Positions 40,698 through 51,227 of a stretch of 64,000 nucleotides of DNA are shown piece after piece. Numbering within the stretch: position 1 is the first letter of the stretch; each line of letters opens with the position of its first letter. Source of the stretch: CBDATW01 sp965200605 (GTDB taxonomy: Bacteria > Bacillota_I > Bacilli_A > CBDATW01); contig CBDATW010000002.1 in assembly GCA_965200605.1 (NCBI GenBank), positions 124,001 through 188,000 on the forward strand. The letters run 5' to 3'. A model generated the notes under the pieces. The model was not told where the DNA came from. It searched no databases and saw only the letters and a program-made list of their open reading frames with translations. A program made the position numbers and the translations under genes.

Positions 40698-40932
40698 TTT
40701 TGGACTCCTTTTTAAATTTTAGTGCTTTTATATCTATTTCATATTGTACAAGAGATTGTTTAGTTTTAGTTAAAGAATCTCCAACTGCAGATTTTGTGAT
40801 CTTTAGTTGATCTGCAATTTCATCTTGAGTTAAATCTTCAAAATAATACATTTTAAAAATTCCTTTTTGCTTTGATGTAAAAAGTGATTCATAAACATCA
40901 AATAATTCAATTAACTCTTCTCTAGTTTTCAT
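40681..40932 (-). CDS. ylxM: YlxM-family helix-turn-helix protein
   Basis: YlxM (UPF0122) is a small sigma70-region-4-like protein coupled to ftsY and ffh in Firmicutes and thought to affect SRP expression. The 83 residues contain LFDVYESLFTSKQKGIFKMYYFEDLTQDEIADQLKITKSAVGDSLTKTKQ (in part). The ATG at 40932 has TTAAGGAGTGATTTG and gives the standard start KTREELIE. It lies four bases after the ftsY stop. Confidence 0.92.
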   Translation of the reverse strand: MKTREELIELFDVYESLFTSKQKGIFKMYYFEDLTQDEIADQLKITKSAVGDSLTKTKQSLVQYEIDIKALKFKKESKNATKQ

Positions 40933-40936
40933 CAAA

Positions 40937-41993
40937 TCACTCCTTAAACAATCCATATATATACTGTTCAACGTCAAATTCTTTTAAATCTTCTAGTTTT
41001 TCTCCAAAACCAATAAATTTAACAGGAATATTTAATTGATCTTTAATATTAAGAACAATTCCCCCTTTGGCTGTTCCATCCATTTTTGTAATAATAATTG
41101 AATCAAGATCAACTACTTCATTAAACTCTTTGGCTTGAGAAAGAGCATTTTGACCATTGATAGCATCAATTACTAATATTGTTTCAATATTGGATGTATC
41201 AATATTTTTTGTAATTACACCCTTAATTTTTTCAAGTTCTTTCATTAAATTTATTTTATTTTGTAATCTTCCTGCAGTATCGACAATTAAAATATCATAT
41301 TGTTCATCAATTGCCCGTTCTTAGAGCATCAAAAACTACTGATGCTGGATCTTGGCCTTCTTTTTGACCTTTGATGCATCTAACACCAACTTTTTGGGCT
41401 CAATTATCTAATTGTTCGACAGCTGCAGCTCTAAAAGTATCTGCTGCTGCTAAAATTACTTTTTTATTATCTTTTTTAAACATATTGGCTAATTTAGCAA
41501 TAGTTGTGGTTTTACCAGCTCCATTAATTCCTGACATTAAAATAACTTTTAATTGGCTGGGATTAACTTCAATATCAGTTTGAATAAATGACATATTTGA
41601 ATAAATTACAAAGATTTTATCTACAATTAATTCTTTTAATAAATCAAAGTCATCAATGTTTTGCTCATGAATTTCTTTTTTTAGTTCAACAATTATTTTG
41701 TGAGTTAAATTTAATCCTAAATCAGACATGATTAAAATTTCTTCAATTTTAGCAAATAGGGCACCATCAACTTTTGGTTTAGCTTTAAAAACATCATTAA
41801 TTTTTTTAGTAATATTTTTAGATGATTTATCCAAGCCTGCTACATATTGATTTTTATTTGAAAAATCATTAAAAACTGAGTCTTGTTTTTTAACAAATTC
41901 TTGTTTTTCTTCTTTGGTTTTAGATGCTTCAATAATTTCTTTATTGGGCTTGGAACCTAAAATTTTATCTTTTAATTTCTTAAAAAATCCCAT
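40937..41993 (-). CDS. ftsY: SRP receptor FtsY, +1 frameshift
   Basis: FtsY is the membrane-associated GTPase that docks SRP-bound ribosomes and is normally essential. The N-terminal part has the NG domain start and GINGAGKTTTIAKLA, then AAADTFRAAAVEQLDNWAQK and GQKEGQDPASVVFDAL. At about 41313-41316 the frame slips by one base. The rest continues AIDEQYDILIVDTAGRLQNKINLMKEL, TKMDGTAKGGIVLNI and KFIGFGEKLEDLKEFD. Dropping one G of ACGGGCAA gives a ~351-residue intact protein. The start overlaps the nadK stop as TAATG. A real lesion here would be unexpected, so a sequencing error or unusual decoding should be considered. Confidence 0.92.
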
Positions 41994-42763
41994 TATTTAA
42001 TAAAACCATCCTGCAGTCTTTTATAAAAATCATAATGCTTTGTAAAGCGAGCAATTTTCACTTTATTTTTAGCAATTGAAATTTTAATTTCTTTTTTACC
42101 TTCAAGCGATTTGTGCTCTGTATCATATGTAAAAAATAGATTTTTAAATGTCCCATTTAATGTAATTTTATCTTTTGATGAAAAAATTAATGAAGCTCCA
42201 ATTGATGAATAAGCATTATTAGAAATAGGTGCAACCTCTGTCATTTGAAAACCTTTTGCTGAAGGTCACATAATGGCTCCACCAAGTGATTTATTATATG
42301 CAGTAGAACCTGATTGAGTTGAAAAACACAATCCATTTCCTCTGAAAGTTTGTAAAAACTTATTATTAATTTTTACATCCATTAATACTGTTTTGTTTGT
42401 TGATTCAACTCTAATATCATTTAGTGCATAATGTTTTTTTGATCCAATTTTCAATTCTAAAATTTCATTAGATTCAATTTCATAACGTTTTGATTCAATG
42501 TGTCTTAAAAATAATTCTAATTCACTACAGATAAAATCTGAATAAAAACCTAGTGTTCCTGAGTGAATGGCAAAGAAAATAGTGTTTTTCTTCTTAGCTC
42601 AAAACTTTTGAACTGCTTTTAGAAAAGTTCCATCTCCCCCAATGGCAATTACAATATCAGGCTTTATATTACTTAAAGTGTGTGTTTTTCTTAAATGAGC
42701 TTTTAATTTGTTTGCTGCTTTTTTGGAATGAGCATAATTGTTATTTAATAGTGCAATTTTCAT
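41993..42763 (-). CDS. nadK: NAD kinase
   Basis: NadK phosphorylates NAD to NADP. The 256-residue protein has the GGDGTFLKAVQKF active-site motif (VIAIGGDGTF near residue 40), then GTLGFYSD, the FALNDIRVE-like segment (HYALNDIRVEST) and GLCFSTQSGSTAYNKSLGG. Several TGA tryptophans occur. The ATG at 42763 has GAGGTAAT upstream. It heads the nadK-ftsY-ylxM-ffh transcript with TAATG overlap to ftsY. Confidence 0.94.
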
Positions 42764-42840
42764 ATATTACCTCAAAGTCATTTTACCATATGATAAAACA
42801 AAAAAACTATTTTTAGTTTATAATAATAAAAGGAGTAATT

Positions 42841-43428
42841 ATGATTATAAAAGAAAAAGAATATGAAACGAAAGTTTTAATTTCTAAAAAAACTTTTCAC
42901 AATCTATTAAAAAACTATAAGTTAAATATCACAAATAACACCTTGATAAAAAACAACTATTTTGATACTAATGATTTAGATGTTTTTTCAAATAGTGGTG
43001 TTTTTCGTGTCAGAGAAACCAAAGGTAAATTTATTGTAACTTTCAAAAGAGCCTTAAAAGAAAATGAATTAGTTGAATATCATCAAATAATTACTAAAAA
43101 AAGATTTAGTGAATTAAAACAAACTAATTTTGCCAATTCTAAATTCAAAAAAATATTAGATGAAAATAATATTGATATTGAATCAATTGGTTTTCTAGGT
43201 TCTTTAATTACTCATCGTTGAAAAATTAGATTTAATGGTGCCAATATCTTTATCGATCATTGTATCTACAATGATAATGAAGATTATGAAATTGAATGTG
43301 AAGCAAAAAGTGCAAGAGATGCCCAAGACATTATAAAGCGTTTTTGTGAAAAACATAGCATTTCAATTTCGATTAAAACTTTATCAAAATATGCAAGATT
43401 TCTAAGATCAAGAACAGGAGGTTATTAA
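42841..43428 (+). CDS. CYTH-domain protein
   Basis: The 195-residue protein belongs to the CYTH superfamily (class IV adenylate cyclase, thiamine triphosphatase and tripolyphosphatase relatives). The N-terminal ExExK signature is in KEYETKV. Further marks are NNYFDTNDLDVFSNSGVFRVRET and FIVTFKRA, then RWKIRF and a late acidic strand YEIECEAK. These tunnel-fold enzymes act on organic or inorganic triphosphates; the substrate here is unknown. The start has AAAGGAGTAATT with an upstream TATAAT. Its stop overlaps the trpS start as TAATG. Confidence 0.88.
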
Positions 43429-44438
43429 TGAAAAAAAGAATACTAACAGGTTATCAGCCATCAGGCAAACTAACACTTGGTAATTATTTGGGATCAATTA
43501 AAAATTTAGTAAAATTACAAAATGATTATGAAACTTTTGTTTCAATAGTTAACCTACATTCAATTACCATTCCTCAAGAAAAAGCTAATTTAAAAAAATG
43601 AACTCTAGATTTAGCAAAAATGTTAATTGCTTGTGGAGTTGATGTTTCTAAATCTACACTTTTTGTGCAAAGTGATGTTTTAGAAATTAGTCAAATGGGA
43701 TGAATTATAACTTGCCATACATCCATGGATGAGTTAAAAAACATGACACAATTTAAAGATAAAAGTGCTCAGGGTATAAAGATGGAAAATAATACAAAAA
43801 TGGTTCCCACTGGACTTTTTGTTTACCCTCCATTAATGGCTGCTGATATTTTAGCCTTTGGTGCAGAACTTATACCTGTTGGAGAAGATCAAAACCAACA
43901 TATTGAGCTAACTAGTTCAATTGCAAAAAGAATTAATAATAAATATGGTGATATATTTAAAGTTCCTAAAGGATTTTTTACAAAATCATCTTCAAGAGTT
44001 ATGTCTTTAACTGCCCCAACTAAAAAAATGTCTAAATCAGATGTTAATACCAAAAGCTATATTTTACTATCAGATGCACCAAATGTTGCTAAGAAAAAAA
44101 TTAATTCAGCATTAACTGATTCGGAAAATAAAGTTTATTATGATAGCAAAAATAAACCCGGAGTATCTAATCTTATTGAAATTTATTCAGCTATTAATGG
44201 TATAAGTATTAAAGCAGCTGAAAATCAACTTAAAAAACTAAATTATAAGGATTTTAAAGAACTGGTTGGAAATAGTGTAGCTTTATTACTTAAAGAAATT
44301 CAAAGTAAATATCAAAAGCTTGATGATAAAAAAATTCAATCAATTTTAGATCAAGGAGCTAAAAAAGCAACTCTAGTTGCAAATAAAACATTAAATAAAT
44401 TAAAAAATAAAACAGGAGTAAATTATGTCAAAAAATAA
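43428..44438 (+). CDS. trpS: Tryptophanyl-tRNA synthetase
   Basis: TrpS charges tRNA-Trp, here including the one reading TGA. The 336-residue class I enzyme has TGYQPSGKLTLGNYLGSI (the HIGH-equivalent region), VNLHSITIPQ, GEDQNQHIELTSSIAKR and the KMSKS loop at residues 200-204. Its start ATG shares bases with the CYTH stop, and a GGAGGT site sits at the end of that gene. The ending NYVKK overlaps the next gene by 14 bases. Confidence 0.97.
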
Positions 44439-45255
44439 AGAAAAACTGTTATTTATTCTAGATTTAGATGGTACTACTCTTTTTGATTACAAAAAAGTTT
44501 TACCTGAAACTAAAGCTACAATCCACAAAGCAATTGATCAAGGACATATTGTTTCTCTTGTTACAGGAAGGCCAATTGAAGGAACACTTTTTATTCATAA
44601 AGATTTAGAGTTAGATACTTTAATTGGAGTTTTAAATGGTAATGGAATTTATGATCCCCAAACTGATAAAACAGATATCTTCTCTACTATATCTTCAAAA
44701 GCAATTAGTGATTTTATTAATAATCCTGAGACAAAAGATATGCTTATTGAAATGGCTATTCAATCCAAAAACATTATTTTATTTCAAAAAAAATTAGGTA
44801 AAGTGTTGAAGCATTGATTACATGATCGCAAATGTATGCCCCTTGATCTTGATAATATGCCAGAGCGAATCCAATGTGGAATATTGATTGTAAAAGAAAA
44901 AGATATGATAACTTTTGAAAAACATTTTGCACAATACAAAGATATTGATATTCATAAGTGAGAAAGTTTAAAAGAAGGTAATCAAGTTTATGAAATGTTT
45001 AGTTCAGCTTATACAAAAGCAACTGCAGTAAACCAAATTGCTCAATACTATGGTGTTAAAAAAGAAAATATTCATGTATTTGGTGATGGCAGAAATGATA
45101 TTTCTATGTTTGCTGATAACAAAAATACTTATGCAATGGCAAATGGTCATGAATCTCTTAAGTTTATCGCAATGGAAATATTAAAAAGATCTAATAAAGA
45201 AAATGGTGTGGGATTAAAAATGGAAGACATTCTAAATGAATATAATAAAAAATAA
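44425..45255 (+). CDS. Cof-type HAD phosphatase
   Basis: The 276-residue protein is an intact HAD-superfamily Cof/YidA-like phosphatase. Motif I is LDLDGTTLFD (Asp13 and Asp15), motif II VTGRP, and motif IV VFGDGRNDISMFADN. The C2-type cap lies between. The start ATG has AGGAGTAAATT and overlaps trpS. The substrate, probably a phosphosugar or flavin phosphate, is not evident. It is a paralogue of the frameshifted gene at 1594. Confidence 0.93.
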
Positions 45256-45270
45256 GCTTGCTTATTTTTT
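45247..45270. terminator. Bidirectional terminator between convergent genes
   Basis: AAAAAATAAG, loop CTTG and CTTATTTTTT make a stem of ten base pairs. It lies between the HAD gene (+) and the DUF2130 gene (-) that converge here. Confidence 0.7.
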
Positions 45271-45278
45271 TAGATAAT

Positions 45279-46334
45279 TTAAATACTTTGGATTGATGTA
45301 ATAATTTCTTTTACATCATTTTCAGCCATTTTTCTAGCTTGGGATCTAATTTTTATTGTTGCATTATCAATTGTGGAGCATTTTTTATCAATGTCATCTT
45401 TTCTTTCGATCATTTTTTTCTGACTAGCTAATATTTTAGTATTAATTAATGAATCTAATTTTTGAATTTTTTCTATTATATCTTCAGGAGTATCTTTACT
45501 AATTTCTTTTATAAAACTCTCTTTTTTAATTATGTGAGAAAGCAATTGTACAATTATGCTAATTGCATGTGGTCTTACTACATATACATGATGCTCAGCA
45601 TCTTCAATTCAGTAATCTAAATCTTTTTTACCTGGTGTAGAAGAGGCATATGTCACTATTATTTTATATTTTGATTCTTTTGTGTCTTTAATGATTTTAG
45701 TAATTCATTGATTTTTTCAAGTTTCAGCATTTTTGCATTCTATAATAATTGATCCTTGTTTAATCTGGTCATTTATAACATTATAAATAAAGTCTGCCCC
45801 TGATTCTCCTGATTTTATTTTATGTAAAACTTTTAAATTATTTACATCAGTTAGCTCTTTTTCTACATAATTTTCAAGTTCTATCCCTAATATCTTAACT
45901 CTTTTTCTTTGTTTTTCATTTTTTAAATCATCAAGTTCTTTTTGATATTCTTTGTGAATTTTTTCTTGTTGTGCTTTTAAGATATTAGAATGATCATTTT
46001 TTAAATTATTCATAGTCAATTCATTGCTATGCTTAATATCTTTTAATTCATCTTTAAGTTTTAAAATCTCATCGTTTTTTTCATCTTTAAAAACTTGTAC
46101 TTCTTTTGAAACTTTCAAATCTAAAATTTCTTTTTGTTTTTCTTCAATTTCCTTTGTTATTGAATCAGAAAGCTCTTTTTTCAAGGCTTTTTCCTTAGAT
46201 TCTAATTCATTCTTAATATATTTTTCAATAAAATTCTTGTTAAAATCTTGTTTAACCAAATTTCTAAGATCAATGTGATCTCCCCTTTTTTCATCTTGAA
46301 TTTCAATTGTGTGTGTATCTATTATTTTTGCCAT
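45279..46334 (-). CDS. DUF2130 protein, coiled coil plus nuclease-like domain
   Basis: The 351-residue protein has a long N-terminal coiled coil (about residues 25-150, runs of K, E and L heptads) followed by a domain with GESGADFIYNV and GSIIIECKNAETWKNQWITKIIKD. The D...ExK spacing matches a PD-(D/E)xK nuclease-like fold and the DUF2130 family. Family members often occur near mobile or defence genes, but function is not established. Two or more TGA tryptophans are needed. AAAGGAAAT precedes the ATG at 46334. It follows the MFS gene on the same strand. Confidence 0.82.
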
Positions 46335-46350
46335 ATTTCCTTTTACTACA

Positions 46351-47562
46351 CTATCATCAGTGCTGTCCTCCTAGGTGTTCAATAAGATGTTTTCTATAAA
46401 CAATCATAAGAATTGTTGTTGGTATTAATATTATACCTCCAAATAAATAAATTCCTCAATTAAATTTAGTAAAAATTCATCCCAAAATTAAAGCTCCAGA
46501 TATATTTCCAAAGTCATGAAATTTTTTTCTTAATCCCATTGCTTCTCCTGGATGGGTTTTAAATCTATTAGAAACAGTAGCACTAATTAATGATCTAGAT
46601 AAAGTTTGAGTTGCAAATCAAATTGGAAAAATTAATAGCAATATATTAATGTTTCGAGTTAAACCAATTATTAATAATCCAAACATTAAAATAAATGAAG
46701 CTAATGCCAAAAGATTTATTTCATCATATTTTTTCATTAATCTTCTACCTACAAGAAGGGAAAATACAAGGGAAACAAAACCATTTAGCATTCCTAGAAT
46801 TCCAATTTGATTAGTGCCAAAACCATTACTTGCAAGTGATACATCATAAAATTTAGATAATGGTGATAATAATATAAAAATTGGTGTTAGTATAAATAAA
46901 AAATGATAAAGTTTGTGTGTTCAAAAAATATTGCAATCACAATCAACTTCAAATACTGGATTTGGAATATCACTTATTAATTCTACTTTTCCAAAGTTTG
47001 ATTTATGCTTAATGCCATTTGAAATTAAATAAATTCCAGGCAAAAACATTAAAAAACCAATTAAGGATTGTATTTGAATAGTGAAAGTTGGTCCAAAAGT
47101 TTTGCCTAAAAACCCACCAAGTAAATATCCAGTTTGAGCTGCTATACCAGCATTAATAGAATAATAAAGTTGATTTTGAGATCTATTAAAGGCAGTTGAT
47201 AATTCAGAAATAATAGCGGGAATAACAACAAAATAAACTGCTGCCCCAGATGCCCCGGCTATAAATCTGGCAATTAAAATCTGCGTTTTACTATTGGCAA
47301 TAGCCATTAAGAACTGAGATAAAGGATAAGCTGTTGCAAGTGGTATTAATAAAATATATTTAGAGTGGAATTTATCCCAAATTTTTCCTCAATATCTTGC
47401 TGAAATAAAAGAACCAGTGGCCATAGCAGCAAACATATTGCCAAACATAGAAAAATCATTAAATTTTTCTTGAATTAAAGCTGGTGTGACTGGATGGGCA
47501 ATATTAAAAACCATCATCGAAACAAATCCATAAACTAATGTTTTTTTAATTTGTTTATTCAT
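46351..47562 (-). CDS. Major facilitator superfamily transporter
   Basis: The 403-residue protein has about 12 hydrophobic segments and looks like an MFS drug or metabolite exporter (RFIAGASGAAVYFVVIPAIISE, QTGYLLGGFLGKTFGP). Between halves there is a loop with DCDCNIFWTHK. Many tryptophans are TGA, and it ends GGQHWW just before TAG. I chose the ATG at 47562 (MNKQIKK) because it overlaps the stop of the upstream CNNM gene as ATGAATAA and has AAAGAAA upstream. The substrate is unknown. Confidence 0.85.
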
Positions 47563-48760
47563 TTTCTTTAACCTGGAAAAAATCAACTTTTCCTTTTCTT
47601 TCTACTCAAGAAATAGTAAATCTATCATATTTAAAAGGTGTGATTTTATTTTTCTTTATATTATCTAGAGACATATTTGTAATAACTCATTTTGTAAAAG
47701 AAATATTTTTTACGTAGGGAACTTCTCCCTTGATTTTATTAAATACTTTTTGAACATTTGTATTACCATTAACAAAGTATTCATCATGACCCACCGGGAT
47801 TACTTCTCGCTCTTTATCGGTTTCATCATATACTTCACCAATAATATTTTCAATTAAATCTTCAAGGGTAATAATTCCAATTGGTGTTTTTGAAGAAAGA
47901 TTTTTAGTTACAGCAAGAATATGAGTTCTTTTTCTTTGCACTAAATCTAGGGCATCATCTAAGTGCATATTTTGCGAAATAAAATTTATTTTTCTAATAT
48001 GTTTTTTAATAGAAGAGCCACTAGTTTTACCAACTAAATCAACAACTGAAACATAACCAATAAGTTTCTTTTTATCAACAACAGGTAATCTAGTGTGCTT
48101 TTTATTTTTGACAATTCTAATGGCATCACCAATAGTTGAATTATTATTTATATAATCTACATTTTTTCATTTAGTTAAAATAGACTTTACTCTAGTATCA
48201 TCAAATTTAAGGGCGGATTTAATTAAAATTGATTCTTGTTTTTCAATTTCTCCCTGAGATGCAACTTTGCTTACAATTGAAATTAATTCTTTTTCAGTAG
48301 TTTTTCGCTCTTTATCTTTTGCAAACAAACCAATTATGTAAGTAAAAGGATAGGCTAGAAAATCAATTAAGAATAAGGGACCAGAAAGTCTTAGGGCAAA
48401 TGATTCTGGATATCTTTTTGCAAACACCTTAGGTAAAAATTCACCAAATATCAATATTACTATAGTAGTAAAAATAGTAGATCAAATGATGTAATTGCTA
48501 ATATTTAATGTTCCAAACATTAGAAGTGAAATTGAAGCTGCAGTAATATTTACAATGTTATTTGCTATTAAAATAATTGAAAGAGTTTCTGTATATTTTT
48601 TATATAGTTTAATGGAGTGGTGGTTTTTGTTGGTTTTTAACTTGGCCTCTAGTCTAATTAAATTTAGTGAAGAAAAAGCAGTTTCTGATGCAGAAAAATA
48701 TGCTGAGCAAATTACTAAGATACCAAATATTAAAAAATATGTAATTGTCAATGAGGACAT
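47555..48760 (-). CDS. CNNM/CorC-family (hemolysin C-like) transport protein
   Basis: The 401-residue protein has an N-terminal DUF21 membrane domain (FSASETAFSSLNLIRLEAKLK, FGEFLPKVFAKRYPESFA), then a CBS pair (NSTIGDAIRIVKNKKHTRLPVVD, THILAVTKNL, GIITLEDLIENIIGEVYDETD) and a CorC_HlyC C-terminal domain. Such proteins act in Mg2+/Co2+ efflux or homeostasis. The start at 48760 follows GAAGGGTCAA. Several TGA tryptophans are read through. It is co-transcribed with the MFS transporter. Confidence 0.92.
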
Positions 48761-48838
48761 TTGACCCTTCTTTCTTTATTGTTTAATTATATAATATTTG
48801 CTAAAATAAGTTAATAAAAAAGAAAGTAAAAATTTATT

Positions 48839-49363
48839 ATGAATAAAAAAATAGCATTGTTATTAAAAATTTCTACAGTTTTGGGATTGGTTACATTTTT
48901 ATTTGTAAGATCAAGGTGAGCAAAATGAAATCCACCAAATCCATACAAATTAAATTATGTTAAAATCAAAGATTTAGCTAATGCAATTGATAATGGAGTT
49001 TCTAAAAAAGGTGAAAAAACCTTCTTAATTACTTTTGGTTCAAGGTCATGTCCTGCCTGTACTCAATTGTACCAAACTATGGTTAAATACAGAGAACAAT
49101 CAACTGGTAATGTAAAAGATGGATTTGTTCCTTTTTATACAACAGATGTTGATTTAGAATATGAAAAAGGTTTAGAATTTGCTTATGAATATATTTTAGA
49201 TAATAAATATCGTAGATGAGATGGACAGGAAGATTTTATTAAAAGCACTAGCCAAATTGCAACGCCAACAACTTGATATATCAAGAATGGAAAAGTTCAA
49301 GATATTATAGTTGGAACAACTCTTGATCCACAAACAATAATTGATTATGTTAAAAATAAATAA
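48839..49363 (+). CDS. Membrane-anchored thioredoxin-like protein (first of two)
   Basis: The 174-residue protein has an N-terminal hydrophobic anchor (IALLLKISTVLGLVTFLFV) and then a likely extracytoplasmic thioredoxin-fold domain. It has FLITFGSRSCPACTQLYQTM with a CPAC active site, and a later cis-Pro loop SQIATPTTWYI. Without further context the redox partner is unknown. TATAAT lies in the 70-base divergent gap to the CNNM gene. It overlaps the next, similar gene by 17 bases, so the two are co-translated. Confidence 0.83.
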
Positions 49364-49931
49364 AAAATATTGATTAACAATTGCCATTGCCATTGCATCT
49401 ATTGCCTTAATTATTCTAAAAATAACAAAAAAACAAACATACACTGGAGGAAATAAAGTGATTAACCACCCAAATGTCATTGAGTTAAAAAATATTAACA
49501 CAATTAAAGAAAAAGTTAAAAACAATGATAAATTTATTCTTTACATTGGACATTCCCTATGTTCAGATTGTGGAGATTTCTACAACAATCCATTTCAAAC
49601 AATATTAAGCAACAATGATGGTGTTAAATTTTATTACATTGATTATATTTCAAGAAAAAAATATCCAGGTAATTGAGAAAAATCAATTGGTCCTAAAAAT
49701 GAATTTGGAGATGCAAATGCTATAAGTTCACCAATTATTAATAATTTTACATTTTACTTTACACCAACTCTTGTCTTTATTGAAAATAAAGAAGCTAAAT
49801 ATGTATTTTCTGACTATGGAGGTGGAGATAAATATGAATCTCGTTACTTTAGAACAACACCAGATAAACATCAACTTGGATGAAAAAATGCTATTGAAGA
49901 TGTTCAAGAATTAATTAATAAATGAAAATAA
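49347..49931 (+). CDS. Membrane-anchored thioredoxin-like protein (second of two)
   Basis: The 194-residue protein starts with an anchor (YWLTIAIAIASIALIIL), then FILYIGHSLCSDCGDFYNN with a CSDC pair in the active-site position, and a later FYFTPTLVFIENKEAKYVF that corresponds to the cis-Pro loop. The ATG at 49347 lies inside the end of the preceding gene. Its CxxC differs from its neighbour (CSDC versus CPAC), which may mean different redox roles. Tryptophans are TGA (GNWEKS, LGWKN, INKWK). Confidence 0.8.
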
Positions 49932-49956
49932 GGTAATTAAATTAAACTTTATTTTT

Positions 49957-50442
49957 TTATTCAAATGGATCTTTTTTTAGTAAGTCAAAAAAGTTGTCTT
50001 GTCTTTTTGCCTCATAAATTAGAGTCATAACTGTATTAGATAAATTTAAACATTTAATTTGATTACTCATGGGTATTCGAATTAAATTCTTGGCATCTTG
50101 TAAAATACTATCTGGCAAACCAGTTGATTCTTTTCCAAAAACTAAAAAAATATTTTTATCCTTATTTTTTAAATCAGTTTCAGTATGGAGTTTATTTCCT
50201 TTACGGGATGTAAAAAACATTTCACCTTCTGGTTTATCTTCAATAAAATCATCTCATGAATCATGAACTGTGGGATTTAATTTTTCAAAGTTATTAGAAG
50301 AGTATCTTTTTAGAGTAGCTGAATCTATTTTGAAACCTAATGGTTTTATTAAATGTAATTGAGAATTAGTGGCAAGACAGGTTCTTATTATATTTCCAGT
50401 ATTTAGGTGAATTTCTGGTTGAAATAATACAATGTGAATCAT
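49957..50442 (-). CDS. trmL: tRNA (cytidine/uridine 34-2'-O)-methyltransferase TrmL
   Basis: TrmL is a SPOUT methyltransferase for position 34 of tRNA-Leu. The 161-residue protein has IVLFQPEIHLNTGNIIRTCLAT, LHLIKPLGF, FLVFGKESTGLP and IRIPMSNQIKCLNLSNTVMTLIYE (in part), all classical. It is full length with one TGA tryptophan at 50253. It lies after ptsH on the same strand. Confidence 0.95.
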
Positions 50443-50445
50443 GAT

Positions 50446-50472
50446 ATAAAAAACTAGCCTCTAGACTAGTTT
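50446..50472 (-). terminator. Terminator after ptsH
   Basis: AAACTAG and CTAGTTT form the stem. On the minus strand a T run (TTTTTTATA) follows. It overlaps the HPr stop codon and precedes trmL. Confidence 0.65.
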
Positions 50473-50724
50473 GTTTTCTTTCATTGCCTCACCAATCATT
50501 TTGATTGCCTCTTCGGCATCTGGTCCTTCAGCAGAAATTTCTACTTCTGCTCCTTGCTTAACCCCTAATGCCATAACATTCATAATTGATTTTAAATCAG
50601 CACTTTTACCACCTGATGATAATGTAATTTTTGAATCAAATTTTGATGCTGTTGATGCAACAATTGATGCTGGTCTAGCATGGAGTCCAGCTGGATCAAT
50701 AATTTTTAAAGTGATTTTTAACAT
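50461..50724 (-). CDS. ptsH: Phosphocarrier protein HPr
   Basis: HPr moves phosphate from enzyme I to the sugar EII proteins such as MurP and the EICB in this window. The 87 residues include PAGLHARPAS with His15 as phosphorylation site and LKSIMNVMALGV with Ser46, the HPr kinase site of Gram-positive-type bacteria. I chose the ATG at 50724 because TTGGAG is correctly placed; a start four codons upstream overlaps that site. Confidence 0.97.
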   Translation of the reverse strand: MLKITLKIIDPAGLHARPASIVASTASKFDSKITLSSGGKSADLKSIMNVMALGVKQGAEVEISAEGPDAEEAIKMIGEAMKENKLV

Positions 50725-50804
50725 AACATTCTCCAATTTTTTAATGCAACATATATTTACACAATTTTATTATAAGGTTTTTTAGGGTTATTTTCAAGTA
50801 AATA

Positions 50805-51227
50805 CTATGTATTTAATATACCTTTTGTAATTAATTCTGCTGGAATTAAAGCACATCTTGAACGTTTAGGTTCTTGCGAAACTAGACCATATCAACCAAG
50901 ATTGCCAAGAGAGTCATTTTTTTTATTATTTTGATTATTAATCATCTTAGCAAATTTATTAACTATGATTTTTATCTTGGAAATATTTTGGTTGGTAATT
51001 TTACTACAAAATAAATCAGTGGCTGATGTAGCAATGGTACAAGCTTGTCCTTCGAATTTTGCACTTATTACTTTTTTATTTTCTATTATTAATTGTAAAG
51101 TAATATCATCTATGCAATATTGAGAATTGTGGCGAATTTTAATATCTTTTTTAGTTTTTAGAAAGCCATAATTTAAAGGATTTTGATAATGTTTAATAAT
51201 AATATCTCTAAATTCTAAATTATTCAT
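50805..51227 (-). CDS. sufU: Iron-sulfur cluster assembly protein SufU (NifU-like)
   Basis: SufU accepts sulfur from SufS, usually with bound zinc. The 140-residue protein has YCIDDITL (Cys and Asp in C-x-D), FEGQACTIATSATDLFCSK and a late RSRCALIPAELI, matching the conserved Cys, Asp, Cys, Cys set. One TGA tryptophan lies near 50890. The ATG at 51227 overlaps the end of sufS. No SufB, SufC or SufD is in the window. Confidence 0.9.
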
